A stretch of DNA of 64,000 bases from Paenibacillus silvisoli (GCF_030866765.1 NZ_CP133017.1:5484501-5548500), one strand, 5' to 3'; counted from the stretch's first letter, positions 45,628-54,603 are shown. Numbers and translations are program-made. Notes: generated by a model not told the origin, from the letters alone.

Positions 45628-46266
45628 ATGAGCCAAAACCATACTGTTACATCACTAACCGCCGAGCAAGTCATGCGCGAGCGGCATTCCGTTCGTCAAT
45701 ACAAGAGAGATGTCGTTATCCCGGAAGAAACGTTGAACGAAATTCTTGAGTTGGCGGCAGCAGCGCCGTCCTCCTGGAACCTGCAGCAATGGCGTTTCCT
45801 CGTCATCCGCAACCAAGAACAGAAGGATTTCGTTCGTCCGATCGCATACGGCCAGCAGCAAGTATCCGACGCTTCCGCGGTTGTCGTTATTCTCGGCGAC
45901 CTTCAGGCGCATCTTACAGGCCGCGAAATCTATGACGAAATGCTGGCAGCCGGAAAGCTTCCGCAAGAAGTTCGCGACAACATGGTTGCTCAAATCGAAG
46001 GCGCTTATTCCTACGAGCAAGTTGCTCGCGACGAAGCGAACAAGAACGCAGGTCTTGCAGCCATGCAGTTGATGTTGGCCGCGAAAGCGAAAGGCTACGA
46101 TACCGTTGCAATGGGCGGCTTCGACAAAGCGAAGCTCGTTGAAGCGCTGAACATTCCCGACCGCTTCATCCCGGTTATGATGATCGCCATCGGCGAAGCG
46201 GCATCGCCAGGCCGTCCGACAGGCCGCTTGCCTTTGAGCAAGCTCGTCATCCACGAAACGTTCTAA
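45628..46266 (+). CDS. Nitroreductase-family FMN oxidoreductase
   Basis: The 212-residue flavoprotein shows the nitroreductase fold: RHSVRQYKRDVVIPEETLNEILELAAAAPSSWNLQQWRFLVI for FMN binding, and GYDTVAMGGFDKAKLVEALNIPDRFIPVMMIAIG near the C-terminus. It probably reduces quinones or nitro compounds with NAD(P)H. GAGGGAGA lies about 9 nt before the ATG at 45628; an in-frame ATG 7 codons earlier overlaps that site. Confidence 0.9.
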   Translation: MSQNHTVTSLTAEQVMRERHSVRQYKRDVVIPEETLNEILELAAAAPSSWNLQQWRFLVIRNQEQKDFVRPIAYGQQQVSDASAVVVILGDLQAHLTGREIYDEMLAAGKLPQEVRDNMVAQIEGAYSYEQVARDEANKNAGLAAMQLMLAAKAKGYDTVAMGGFDKAKLVEALNIPDRFIPVMMIAIGEAASPGRPTGRLPLSKLVIHETF

Positions 46267-46303
46267 TTCGTATAATACCCCAAATAACGAAAACGAAAGC
46301 CCT

Positions 46304-46340
46304 CCGTTCTCAGCATGAGAATCGCGAGGGCTTTCTTATT
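46304..46340. terminator. Bidirectional terminator
   Basis: GAAAGCCCTC pairs with GAGGGCTTTC over an AT-containing loop with an inner GTTCTCAG/CATGAGAAT stem. It separates the nitroreductase gene from the convergent ndk. Confidence 0.8.
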
Positions 46341-46360
46341 TCCATATGGACGATATCCGT

Positions 46361-46837
46361 TTAATGGACCGCCCTTTCATCGTGCTCCACAACCGTTCCG
46401 CCAAATAATGGAACCGGCGCGGCCGCCGCATCAATACCGAAGAACAAGCCGATTTCACGAACGGCGCTGGCGTCCGAATCCGATCCGTGCACGATATTCC
46501 CCGAGATGTCCATCCCGAAATCGCCGCGAATCGTCCCTGGCCCTGCCTCCACCGGATTCGTCTTCCCGATAATAGCCCGCGCATTCTCTACCGCGTGCGG
46601 TCCCTGCCAAATCATCGCGCACACCGGACCGGAGGTCAAATAGTCCACCAGCTCCCCGAAAAACGGTTTCTGGCGAAGCTCCCCGTAATGCTGCTCGGCC
46701 AGCTGCCGATCAATCGCGCGCAGCGAAATCGCGGCCAGCTCAAAGCCCTTTTGCTCAAAACGCGTAATGATCGGGCCGATCAGCCCCCGGCGAACGCCGT
46801 CAGGCTTGACCATCACAAATGTCTGCTCTACTTGCAT
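46361..46837 (-). CDS. ndk: Nucleoside diphosphate kinase
   Basis: The 158-residue enzyme (family about 140-150) has the active-site histidine in [21 protein letters not shown] and the substrate loop [29 protein letters not shown]. It equalises nucleoside triphosphate pools using ATP. A short C-terminal extension ([17 protein letters not shown]) follows the usual end. GAGGAACG precedes the ATG. Confidence 0.95.
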   Translation of the reverse strand: MQVEQTFVMVKPDGVRRGLIGPIITRFEQKGFELAAISLRAIDRQLAEQHYGELRQKPFFGELVDYLTSGPVCAMIWQGPHAVENARAIIGKTNPVEAGPGTIRGDFGMDISGNIVHGSDSDASAVREIGLFFGIDAAAAPVPLFGGTVVEHDERAVH

Positions 46838-46879
46838 CGTTCCTCAACCGCCCCTTCCTAAACGCAGCTATGCTGACAG

Positions 46880-46913
46880 AAAAACGGCGCAGTCACCGAA
46901 AGGCCGCACCGTT
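46880..46913 (-). terminator. Probable terminator of pepF
   Basis: On the minus strand ACGGTGCGGCC and GGTGACTGCGCCGT form an imperfect stem followed by TTTT. Confidence 0.5.
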
Positions 46914-46960
46914 CTCTATACTAGCAGTATTCCACATTATGGAAGGTTTAACCCTCTTAA

Positions 46961-48760
46961 CTAGCCTTCCTCCGTCAACGCCAGAAACGCGTCGACATCC
47001 GCCAGCGCAACCTTCACCGCTTCACGCCAAAAATCCGCTTCATCCAAGCGCACGCCAAGATGCTTCTGCGCCAAATCCTCGACCATCATCAGCCCGGTAT
47101 CGCGCAGCAAAGCGACGTAGCGGCTCGCGAAGTCCCCGCCTTCCTTCTTCGCTTGCGCGTAAATGCCGCAGCTGAACAAATACCCGAACGTATACGGGTA
47201 ATTGTAGAACGGCACGTCCGTTAAGTAAAAATGCAGCTTCGACACCCAGAAATGCGGATGCGCCTCGCCGAGCGCGCCGCCAAACGCTTCCCGCTGCGCC
47301 TCCTCCATCAACCGGCACAGCTCCTGCACCGTCAACATGCCCTGCTTGCGGCGCTCATAGAAGCGCTGCTCGAACAAGAACCGCGAATGGATATCCATAA
47401 AATACGAGACGGCATTGCTCAGCTTATCGTCGAGCAGCGCCAGCTTCTCCTCGCGGTCCGACGCCGAGCTCAAAGCAGAATCCGATACGATCATTTCCGC
47501 AAAGGTGGAAGCGGTCTCCGCCACATTGCTCGCATACTCCTGCGCGAAAGGCGGCAAATCGTTCATGACATGCTGATGATAAGCATGGCCCAGCTCGTGC
47601 GCCAGCGTCGATACGTTCGAAGGCGTGCCGGAATACGTCATGAAGATCCGCGTCGCTTCGCTCTTCGGGAACGAGGTGCAGAATCCGCCCGGACGCTTGC
47701 CTGGACGATCCTCCGCTTCGATCCACGCTTCGCGGAACGCCATCTCCGTAAATTCGGCCAAATCCGGGCTAAACGCGCGGAACTGCTCCGTGATAATGGC
47801 AGCAGCCTTGTCATACGGCACCGCTTTGCCGGCAGCGCCGAGCGGAGCGTTGACATCGTGCCAATCCAGCTTCTCGAGGCCAAGCAGCTTCGCCTTGCGC
47901 TCCATGTAGCGGACAAGCAGCGGCTTGCCCTCGTTCACGGCCCCCCACATCGCGTTCAGCGTCGCTTCGCTCATCCGGTTAATGGCGAGCGGCTCCTTCA
48001 GCGCGGAGCCCCATCCGCGCTTCTCGTACAGCTTCAGCCGGAAGCCGGAAATGCGGTTTAGCGTATCCGAGCACAAGTCCGCTTGCTCCGACCATTCCCG
48101 CTCCCACTCCGCGAATGCGGCTGCGCGTACGGCCCGGTCTTTGTGGCTGAGACGGTTATGCATTTGGCCGGCAGAAAGCTGCTTTGGCGTGCCGTCACTA
48201 TCGGTAATCTCGAAGCGGATGCGCGATACGATCGTGTTGTAAAAATCGCCCCACCCGTGATAACCGTCAATGGCCAGCTCCGCAGCGAGCGCTTCTTCCT
48301 TTGGCGGCAGCTTCTCCTTGACCAATTCACGGCGCTCATTGAGATAGAAAGCGACCGGCGACACGTTCGCCGTCCCCAGCCAGCTCGTCCAGCTCGCGTC
48401 ATCCATGCGCAGCAACTGCTCATCGTAGCTGGTCAAGGCGGCGCTAAACTTCGCCATTAACGTTTTGACGCGGTCGTTAAGGCCGTTGGCCGCCGCATCC
48501 TTCATTTCCTGCGCCTGCAGGCAGCCGACGAAGGAATCCGATTGGCGAAGCCGCATCAGAATCGATTGAACCAGCTCCGTCCAAGCGGACAGCTGCTCCA
48601 ACGAGGCATCAGCGCCGCCCTCGGAAGCATCCGCTAAGCCGCGGGTCAGCTCCTCAATATCCCGCTCCACCCCCTTCAGCTCCTCGGCAAAAGCAGCCGA
48701 ACCCGAGCCGCCGGCATAAATCGTTTCCAAATTCCAAGACATCGGTAATGATGATGGCAT
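46961..48760 (-). CDS. pepF: M3-family oligoendopeptidase (PepF-like)
   Basis: The 599-residue zinc metallopeptidase has the HEXXH site in VSTLAHELGHAYHQHVM and the third ligand Glu in ASTFAEMIVSD. The N-terminal helical part covers about 200 residues. PepF enzymes cleave oligopeptides of roughly 7-17 residues in the cytosol, supporting peptide turnover and, in some Bacillus, modulating sporulation signalling. GAGGAGG lies 7 nt before the ATG. Confidence 0.93.
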   Translation of the reverse strand: MPSSLPMSWNLETIYAGGSGSAAFAEELKGVERDIEELTRGLADASEGGADASLEQLSAWTELVQSILMRLRQSDSFVGCLQAQEMKDAAANGLNDRVKTLMAKFSAALTSYDEQLLRMDDASWTSWLGTANVSPVAFYLNERRELVKEKLPPKEEALAAELAIDGYHGWGDFYNTIVSRIRFEITDSDGTPKQLSAGQMHNRLSHKDRAVRAAAFAEWEREWSEQADLCSDTLNRISGFRLKLYEKRGWGSALKEPLAINRMSEATLNAMWGAVNEGKPLLVRYMERKAKLLGLEKLDWHDVNAPLGAAGKAVPYDKAAAIITEQFRAFSPDLAEFTEMAFREAWIEAEDRPGKRPGGFCTSFPKSEATRIFMTYSGTPSNVSTLAHELGHAYHQHVMNDLPPFAQEYASNVAETASTFAEMIVSDSALSSASDREEKLALLDDKLSNAVSYFMDIHSRFLFEQRFYERRKQGMLTVQELCRLMEEAQREAFGGALGEAHPHFWVSKLHFYLTDVPFYNYPYTFGYLFSCGIYAQAKKEGGDFASRYVALLRDTGLMMVEDLAQKHLGVRLDEADFWREAVKVALADVDAFLALTEEG

Positions 48761-48865
48761 ATGTAACCTCCTCGTTATTCGCGTTGCGTAATCGACCCCC
48801 GCGGTGTATAACTGAATTATAACGCCATCACAGCTTCATTTTCCAATCTAGAAGGAGTGAATCCC

Positions 48866-49039
48866 ATGACCCAACCATTGCAGCTCTCGCCGGAGACCGC
48901 CGTGAAGCTGGCCAAAGAGCTGAATGTCCCGCTGGAGCATTTGATGCATATGCCGAAACATATTTTGCTGCAGAAAATCGCGGAGCTTGCGAAAAAATCG
49001 GCCGCCGAGGCTGAAGATAAAGGAGCTTCCGACACGTGA
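48866..49039 (+). CDS. YycC-like small protein
   Basis: The 57-residue protein (LQLSPETAVKLAKELNVPLEHLMHMPKHILLQKIAEL) matches the YycC family of Bacillales; function unknown. The pattern suggests a small helical domain with an acidic-basic tail. GAAGGAG is 8 nt before the ATG at 48866. Its stop overlaps the GTG start of the next gene (GTGA), so the two are cotranslated. Confidence 0.82.
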   Translation: MTQPLQLSPETAVKLAKELNVPLEHLMHMPKHILLQKIAELAKKSAAEAEDKGASDT

Positions 49040-49272
49040 TCCCTTTCGAACGCGCGTGGCCTTATGACATTGTCATGAAGGACGTGTATGTGCCAAGCTG
49101 CCCATTCTGCAGCAAAGATAATGTGCTGCTTCCGCTTCGGCCTCGCGAGCTGAGCGATATTCGGACAGGCAAGAAGAGACTGCTCGTCTTCCCGTGCTGC
49201 CACAACCGCGTGACGGTCGTGGATGCCGACCAGGACTACTTGCTTACCGATACGAAGCTGCGCCGCGCCTAA
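49036..49272 (+). CDS. Small protein with a CxxC...CC putative metal site
   Basis: The 78-residue protein has SCPFCSKDN and, 32 residues later, FPCCHNR, which together could bind zinc in a ribbon-like fold. I do not recognise the family. The GTG start (49036-49038) has AAGGAG 9 nt upstream, a better fit than the internal ATG at 49075. The 4-bp overlap with the YycC-like gene implies joint expression and perhaps joint function. Confidence 0.72.
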   Translation: MIPFERAWPYDIVMKDVYVPSCPFCSKDNVLLPLRPRELSDIRTGKKRLLVFPCCHNRVTVVDADQDYLLTDTKLRRA

Positions 49273-49284
49273 TTCTACGCCATC

Positions 49285-49331
49285 AAAAAAGCCGTCCGTA
49301 CCCTTAACGAGAAGGGTTCGAACGGCTTTTT
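49285..49331. terminator. Bidirectional terminator
   Basis: AAAAAAGCCGT and ACGGCTTTTT frame an inner ACCCTT/AAGGGT stem. It separates the small-protein pair from the convergent DUF2225 gene. Confidence 0.85.
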
Positions 49332-49336
49332 CATGT

Positions 49337-50038
49337 TTAGGCATTCATCGCGGCAGGCTCTTCTTCGTCGAAATGATCGTACTGCTGCTGCTCGCGAAGC
49401 AGCTGCCACTGGTCGCGGCAAGCCCGGATCATCGACGCGTCCGTAATCCGTTTGTCGTTCACGACCCGCGAGAACCAGCGAACCGCCTTGTTCGGTTCGC
49501 CGACCCGGCGATGCAGCTCGCCGATCAAATACATGAGCTTCGCGTTGTCGAGCGAGCCGCTCTCCGTTTCGAAGACGGCCACATACGAATCGAGCGCATA
49601 GCGCAGGAAACGCTGTTCCTGCTCCGTATTGTTCTCGTACCGGTACAGCCATGCGATATGATGGAGAATGCCGGCAATGACGCGTTCCTTCTCCTCGATG
49701 ATGCCGCCGCAGAGCAGCGCGAGCTTGTAGCATTCCAGCGCCTGCTCCTTCGAACGGGTGCCGCCGTAATCACGGAAGGTCCAACGGTCGCCGAGCGAGT
49801 CTTTGTATTTCCGTTTCTGGGCATCGGTCATGGCCGATTTGCCGTTCTCGGTGGATGCGAAGCCGCATGTCGGACAGATGCGCACGACGTAGAAATCCGG
49901 ATTGCATTCCGTCTTATAGTGGGAGCAGAAATCGGTATCCCGTCCCGCTGGTTTCTTGAAGCTTGGGCGTACACGTGACGTCTTGTATGTGCTCTCACAG
50001 CAGATGCAAGTAATCGAAGTCTGAAAAAGTGGTTCCAT
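49337..50038 (-). CDS. DUF2225-family protein
   Basis: The 233-residue protein has an N-terminal zinc-ribbon-like pair CICCESTY and a second RICPTCGFAST (Cys-x2-Cys motifs), a central segment and TPR-like helices toward the C-terminus (EQALECYKLALLCGG, LMYLIGELHRRVGEPNKAVRWFSRVV). DUF2225 proteins are widespread in Firmicutes and of unknown function. The ATG at 50036-50038 follows GGGAGA; the longer frame to 50176 runs into the globin gene and is rejected. Confidence 0.85.
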   Translation of the reverse strand: MEPLFQTSITCICCESTYKTSRVRPSFKKPAGRDTDFCSHYKTECNPDFYVVRICPTCGFASTENGKSAMTDAQKRKYKDSLGDRWTFRDYGGTRSKEQALECYKLALLCGGIIEEKERVIAGILHHIAWLYRYENNTEQEQRFLRYALDSYVAVFETESGSLDNAKLMYLIGELHRRVGEPNKAVRWFSRVVNDKRITDASMIRACRDQWQLLREQQQYDHFDEEEPAAMNA

Positions 50039-50061
50039 ATCGTCGTCACGTCTCCCTATTG

Positions 50062-50439
50062 TTATGGTTGATTCACAAAATGGTAAGCAGGTCCCGAAAG
50101 GCGCTCGATCATCATATCCTGCAATTCCTTCGGCAAATTCGTCTCGGCCAGCGCTTCGCGCATGCAGCTCAGCCAAGCTTCCGCGCGCTCTTTCGTGATC
50201 GGGAACGGCATATGCCTTGCCCGCATCATGGGATGTCCGTATTCATCGGAATACAAGGACGGCCCGCCGAAAAACTGCGTAAGGAACATCGTTTGCTTCT
50301 CCATGACGGGGTCGATATCCGCCGGGAAAAGAGGTCCAAGCAGCGGATGCCGCTGCACTTTAGGATAAAAGGCCTGCACGATCGACTTGATACCTGCGAC
50401 CCCTCCAACTGCTTCATAAATAGATCTATAGTTATTCAT
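50062..50439 (-). CDS. Truncated haemoglobin (group II)
   Basis: This 125-residue globin has the 2-over-2 fold pattern: YEAVGGVAGIKSIVQAFYPKVQRHPLLGPLFP, FLTQFFGGPSLYSDEYGHPMMRARHMPF with the proximal haem His, and EAWLSCMREAL. Group II globins in Bacillales (YjbI) bind oxygen and can act on peroxides or nitric oxide. The start is ATG 50439; a TTG two codons earlier fits the GGAG site about as well. It is probably cotranscribed with the DUF2225 gene 23 bp downstream. Confidence 0.9.
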   Translation of the reverse strand: MNNYRSIYEAVGGVAGIKSIVQAFYPKVQRHPLLGPLFPADIDPVMEKQTMFLTQFFGGPSLYSDEYGHPMMRARHMPFPITKERAEAWLSCMREALAETNLPKELQDMMIERLSGPAYHFVNQP

Positions 50440-50522
50440 CGTCAAAATCAGCTCCGATTTTTAGGTCTTTTGTAGTGGTTCTTAAAAATATTTTAACACG
50501 TTTCCCCCTTCTATAGGCATAC

Positions 50523-50552
50523 AAAAAAATGCCCTCGGGAAAAGAGGGCATT
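50523..50552 (-). terminator. Terminator of the 30-codon gene
   Basis: On the minus strand GCCCTC-TTTTCCC-GAGGGC is followed by ATTTTTTT. Confidence 0.85.
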
Positions 50553-50592
50553 GTTGGAATAACTATTGGTGCGATTAAGAGTACGACCTGGA

Positions 50593-50685
50593 CTAACTTT
50601 CATAATCCTCTTCACCGGGAGCCATCAGAGACTCGCGGATGACATAGACGAATGCGCATACGAGGATGCCGGCAATTATACTCAT
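50593..50685 (-). CDS. 30-residue predicted membrane peptide
   Basis: A short frame encodes an N-terminal hydrophobic helix (MSIIAGILVCAFVYVIRESL) followed by the acidic tail MAPGEEDYES. It starts with ATG at 50683-50685, preceded by AGAGGTGA at good distance, and stops at TAG. A strong intrinsic terminator lies 40 bp downstream in the same orientation, and an extended -10 motif TGATACAAT occurs about 37 bp upstream. Gene-like signals on both sides make it more than a chance frame. Function unknown; it could be a small membrane regulator or a sporulation peptide. Confidence 0.6.
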   Translation of the reverse strand: MSIIAGILVCAFVYVIRESLMAPGEEDYES

Positions 50686-50721
50686 TAGTCATCACCTCTT
50701 GCGTTCGATTGACGTACGTTA

Positions 50722-50730
50722 ATTGTATCA
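50722..50730 (-). promoter_or_regulatory. Extended -10 element upstream of the small peptide gene
   Basis: TGATACAAT reads on the minus strand and gives TGn plus TACAAT. No good -35 box is seen, which fits an extended -10 promoter. Confidence 0.4.
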
Positions 50731-50908
50731 TACCCGGATACAAAATCATACACCGTTTTGCAAGCGTTTTCCTGGAAAGTTTTTAGCAAAAATAAGACAA
50801 GCCGCCTCCTTGCCGGCACAGCATTATCTCCGGACAAGTGATGATTGTCCTCCTTCCGACATATAGCAGTAATAGCACTATTTTTAATCGTTCAAGGAGG
50901 GGCCGCGC

Positions 50909-51997
50909 GTGCACGTCGTCCGCTTTCTGCTTCGCCCGTCAATCATCCCGGCTTGGTCAACCGTGCTGCTCGTGCTGCTGATGATCGGCTTTCCCGCCGA
51001 GGCGCTGGCCGCTTCCATACGGGGACTTTCCATCTGGTGGGAGGTGCTGTTTCCCGCGCTCTTCCCGTTCTTCGTCATCTCCGAGCTGCTGCTTGGCCTT
51101 GGCATCGTCCATTTCTTCGGCAAAATATTAGATCCGTTCATGCGGCCGCTATTTCGGATACCCGGCATCGGGGGCTTCGTCGTCACGATGGGTTATGCGT
51201 CCGGTTATCCGGTCGGATCCAGATTGACGGCCCAGCTCTGGGAACAGAAGCTGATCAGCCGTGCGGAAGGCGAACGGCTCGTTGCGTTCACGACGACATC
51301 GGACCCCATCTTCCTCATCGGCGCCGTTTCCGTCGGCTTCTTCCACAACGCCGCGCTCGCGCCGGTGTTGGCCGCGGCGCATTACGGCGGCGGCCTGATC
51401 ATCGGCCTGCTGATGCGATTTCACGACCGGCACGAAGCACCGTCCGAGCAGCGAGCCCGCAAAGAACCAAGCAAGCCAACCGGCAGACGGAAAAGCCGGC
51501 TGGCGGAAGCGATACATGCGATGCATACCGCCCGCCTAATGGACGGACGCGCCTTCGGCGTGCTTTTGCAGGATGCGGTACAAGCGGCGCTGCGGCTGAT
51601 GATCGTCGTCGGCGGCCTCGTCGTCGTGTTCTCCGTCATTATGGAGCTGCTGCGGCAGGCCGGCGGCATCGAGGTGCTTGCCCAAGGCGTGCGCGCGATC
51701 CTCAGCCTGATTCACGTGCCGTCCGCGCTTTCCGACGCCGTCGTGAACGGGATCTTCGAGGTTACGCTTGGAGCACGCTCCGCCGGCGGGGCAACCGGCA
51801 GCGGCCTGATCCATCAAGCGGCGATCGCCGCGTTCGTCCTTTCATGGGGCGGCCTTTCCGTGCATGCCCAGATCGCCAGCCTCCTCAGCCATACCGACCT
51901 TCGCTATAAGCCGTTTTTCCTGGCTCGTCTGCTGCACGGCTGCATCGCCACCGGCTTGATTTATCTGTTCTGGGACTGGCTCGGACCGGTGTCCTGA
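50909..51997 (+). CDS. ylbJ: Sporulation integral membrane protein YlbJ
   Basis: The 362-residue protein has about eight membrane segments and the YlbJ signatures WWEVLFPALFPFFVISELLLGLG, GFVVTMGYASGYPVGSRL and FTTTSDPIFLIGAVSVGFF. In B. subtilis ylbJ belongs to the mother-cell regulon and is needed for proper cortex formation and heat-resistant spores. The start is GTG 50909 with AAGGAGGG 8 nt upstream. It supports a spore-forming host. Confidence 0.92.
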   Translation: MHVVRFLLRPSIIPAWSTVLLVLLMIGFPAEALAASIRGLSIWWEVLFPALFPFFVISELLLGLGIVHFFGKILDPFMRPLFRIPGIGGFVVTMGYASGYPVGSRLTAQLWEQKLISRAEGERLVAFTTTSDPIFLIGAVSVGFFHNAALAPVLAAAHYGGGLIIGLLMRFHDRHEAPSEQRARKEPSKPTGRRKSRLAEAIHAMHTARLMDGRAFGVLLQDAVQAALRLMIVVGGLVVVFSVIMELLRQAGGIEVLAQGVRAILSLIHVPSALSDAVVNGIFEVTLGARSAGGATGSGLIHQAAIAAFVLSWGGLSVHAQIASLLSHTDLRYKPFFLARLLHGCIATGLIYLFWDWLGPVS

Positions 51998-51999
51998 CA

Positions 52000-52028
52000 T
52001 TGAATTCAAACCATATTTCCGCTATGAT
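52000..52028 (+). promoter_or_regulatory. Promoter of nadK
   Basis: TTGAAT (52000-52005) and TATGAT (52023-52028) are exactly 17 bp apart. The -35 box coincides with an in-frame TTG that could be mistaken for the nadK start codon. Confidence 0.65.
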
Positions 52029-52062
52029 GCAAGTATTAACCGCGCGGAAGGGGCGCCTAGAT

Positions 52063-52860
52063 TTGAACTATGTCGTAATTGACAGAGGGGATAAGCTGTC
52101 GAAAGAGCTTGTTACCCGCTTCCATGAGCTTGCAGCAGCACGGGGACTTACCCGCAATGACGATAGTCCAGAAATGGTCATCTCGATTGGCGGCGACGGT
52201 ACGCTGTTGAAAGCTTTTCACACCTATGCCGACCGGATTGACGATCTGGCGTTCATCGGCATACATACCGGCCACCTCGGCTTCTTCGCCGACTGGAAAG
52301 CCGACGAGCTGGAAGAGCTCGTGCGGATGATGGCCGAGTGCGAGCCGCGCATCGTGCGTTATCCGCTGGCTCAGGTCGAGCTGGACACGAACGAAGGCTT
52401 CTGGACCTATACGGCGCTAAATGAGTTTACGCTGAAAGGGCTCGACAACATGCTTGTCGCCCAAATCAATATTAATGACGAAATGTTCGAAATGTTCCGC
52501 GGCGACGGCATCGTCGTATCGACGCCGTCCGGGAGCACCGCCTACAATAAGAGCTTGGGCGGCGCCGTCATCCATCCGTCGATCGAATCGCTGCAAATCG
52601 CCGAGATCGCTTCGATCAATAACCGCGTCTACCGCACGCTCGGCTCCTCGGTCGTGCTGCCGCAGCATCACCACTGCGACATCATACCGCGGCAGGACCA
52701 GCGGCTGCAGCTGACGTTCGACCAGCTGTCCCTTGTCCGGGACGATATCCGTTCCATCCGGTGCAGCGTGGCATCGCGGAAGGTCAGCTTCGCCCGTTAC
52801 CGGCCGTTTACATTCTGGAACCGGGTACGCGAAGCGTTCCTCGGCTACGACGCGAAATAA
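52063..52860 (+). CDS. nadK: NAD kinase
   Basis: The 265-residue enzyme phosphorylates NAD to NADP. It has the GGDGT motif (MVISIGGDGTLLKAF), the NE/D-type loop ALNEFTLKG and the nucleotide-binding FRGDGIVVSTPSGSTAYNKSLGGAVIHPS. I place the start at TTG 52063, giving the protein beginning MNYVVIDRGDKLS. This matches the length and N-terminus of B. subtilis NadK and has GGAAGGGG upstream. A longer frame from 52000 would translate through the promoter. Confidence 0.93.
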   Translation: MNYVVIDRGDKLSKELVTRFHELAAARGLTRNDDSPEMVISIGGDGTLLKAFHTYADRIDDLAFIGIHTGHLGFFADWKADELEELVRMMAECEPRIVRYPLAQVELDTNEGFWTYTALNEFTLKGLDNMLVAQININDEMFEMFRGDGIVVSTPSGSTAYNKSLGGAVIHPSIESLQIAEIASINNRVYRTLGSSVVLPQHHHCDIIPRQDQRLQLTFDQLSLVRDDIRSIRCSVASRKVSFARYRPFTFWNRVREAFLGYDAK

Positions 52861-54600
52861 ATGAATCATTTTCGTGCCTATTTGGAAATCGTCAAACCTT
52901 ACAAATGGCTGATCGCAATCACGCTGGCGATCGGCCTTATTAAGTTTGCGATTCCGCTGACGCTCCCGCTATTTATCAAATATGTCGTCGATGACGTGCT
53001 GCTTTCGAAGCTTTCTTCGGCCGACAAAACCGAGAAGCTGTTCAAAGCCGTCGGGCTGGCCTTCATTCTGTTCGTCATCGTACGGTATCCGATCGAATAT
53101 TACCGGCAATATTTCGCGCAGCTGACGACGAGCCGCGTGCTCTTCGATCTGCGCAACAAGCTGTATGCCCATTTGCAGAGGCTGTCCATCCGCTTCTACC
53201 AGAATCGCAAATCCGGCGAAATCATTTCCCGGATGATGAACGACGCGGAGCAGACCAAGTCGCTCGTCGAAACCGGGCTCATGAACATTTGGCTCGACAT
53301 GTTCACCCTCGTCATCGCGCTTGTCATCATGTTCAACATGAACGTGCTGCTGACGTTCGTGGCCATCGCCATCCTGCCGTTCTACGGCTACGCCGTCAAG
53401 AAACTATATAAGCGGCTGCGCGCCTACTCGCGCTCCAGGTCGCAGGCGATCGCCGACATGCAGGGCTACTTGAACGAGCATGTCAACGGCATCCCGGTCG
53501 TGAAGAGCTTCACGCTGGAGCGCTACGAGCAGCAGCAATTCGGCGGCAAAAATCAAACGTTTCTGGAACGCGCCTTCGCCTTAACGAGATGGAACGCGCT
53601 CACCCAATCCATCATCAATACGCTGACCGAAATCGCGCCGCTCCTCGTGCTTGCCTGCGGAGGCTACCTCGTCGTGCAGGAATCGCTGACGCTGGGCGAA
53701 TTCGTCGCCTTCTACGGCTACCTGGACCGGTTGTACGCGCCGCTGCGCCGGCTCGTCAACTCCTCGACCGAGCTGACGCAGGCTTCCGCCTCGCTGGAGC
53801 GCGTCATGGAGCTGCTCGGCGAGCAGCCTGAAATCGTCGATGCGCCGGATGCCGCCCCGCTCCGTTCGGTGCGGGGCGATATCGAGTTTCGCAATGTTTC
53901 GTTCCGCTATCATCATGAATCCGAGTGGGTGCTGCGAAATATCGATTTGATCATTCCGCAAGGCCGCACCGTTGCCCTTGTCGGCATGAGCGGCGGCGGC
54001 AAATCGTCGCTCGTCAGCCTGCTTGCGCGCTTTTACGATGCGCAGGAGGGCGACATTACGATCAACGGCCAGTCGATCCGCAGCGTGTCGCAGCACAGCC
54101 TCCGCTCCCAGATCGGCATGGTGCTGCAGGACAATATTTTGTTCAGCGGCTCCGTCCGCGAGAACATCATGCTCGGCAATCCGGACAGCACCGAAGAGCG
54201 AATGATTGCCGCCGCCAAACGGGCCAACGCGCACGAGTTCATCCTGTCGCTGCCGAAGGGCTACGATACCGAAATCGGCGAACGCGGCGTCAAGCTGTCG
54301 GGCGGCCAGAAGCAGCGGATCGCCATCGCCCGCGTCTTCCTGAAGGATCCCGGCATTCTCGTGCTCGATGAAGCGACCTCCGCGCTCGATCTGGAATCCG
54401 AGCACGCCATTCAAGAGTCGCTGGCGGAGCTCTCGCAGAACCGGACGACGCTCGTCGTCGCCCACCGGCTGTCGACGATTACGCATGCCGATCTCATCGT
54501 CGTCATCGAGCATGGAGAGATTGTAGAGCAAGGGAAGCACGAGGAGCTGATGCGTCTGGACGGCGCCTATGCCCGGCTTTATAACGTTCAATATTTATAG
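52861..54600 (+). CDS. ABC transporter, fused membrane and ATPase domains (exporter type)
   Basis: The 579-residue half-transporter has six N-terminal membrane helices (about 15-310) and a C-terminal ATPase: Walker A GMSGGGKSS, signature KLSGGQKQRIAIAR, Walker B ILVLDEATSALD, H-loop VVAHRLSTI. It resembles BmrA/MsbA-type lipid or multidrug exporters and would work as a dimer. The ATG follows the nadK stop with no gap and no clear ribosome binding site, so it depends on translational coupling to nadK. Confidence 0.92.
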   Translation: MNHFRAYLEIVKPYKWLIAITLAIGLIKFAIPLTLPLFIKYVVDDVLLSKLSSADKTEKLFKAVGLAFILFVIVRYPIEYYRQYFAQLTTSRVLFDLRNKLYAHLQRLSIRFYQNRKSGEIISRMMNDAEQTKSLVETGLMNIWLDMFTLVIALVIMFNMNVLLTFVAIAILPFYGYAVKKLYKRLRAYSRSRSQAIADMQGYLNEHVNGIPVVKSFTLERYEQQQFGGKNQTFLERAFALTRWNALTQSIINTLTEIAPLLVLACGGYLVVQESLTLGEFVAFYGYLDRLYAPLRRLVNSSTELTQASASLERVMELLGEQPEIVDAPDAAPLRSVRGDIEFRNVSFRYHHESEWVLRNIDLIIPQGRTVALVGMSGGGKSSLVSLLARFYDAQEGDITINGQSIRSVSQHSLRSQIGMVLQDNILFSGSVRENIMLGNPDSTEERMIAAAKRANAHEFILSLPKGYDTEIGERGVKLSGGQKQRIAIARVFLKDPGILVLDEATSALDLESEHAIQESLAELSQNRTTLVVAHRLSTITHADLIVVIEHGEIVEQGKHEELMRLDGAYARLYNVQYL

Positions 54601-54603
54601 GCA

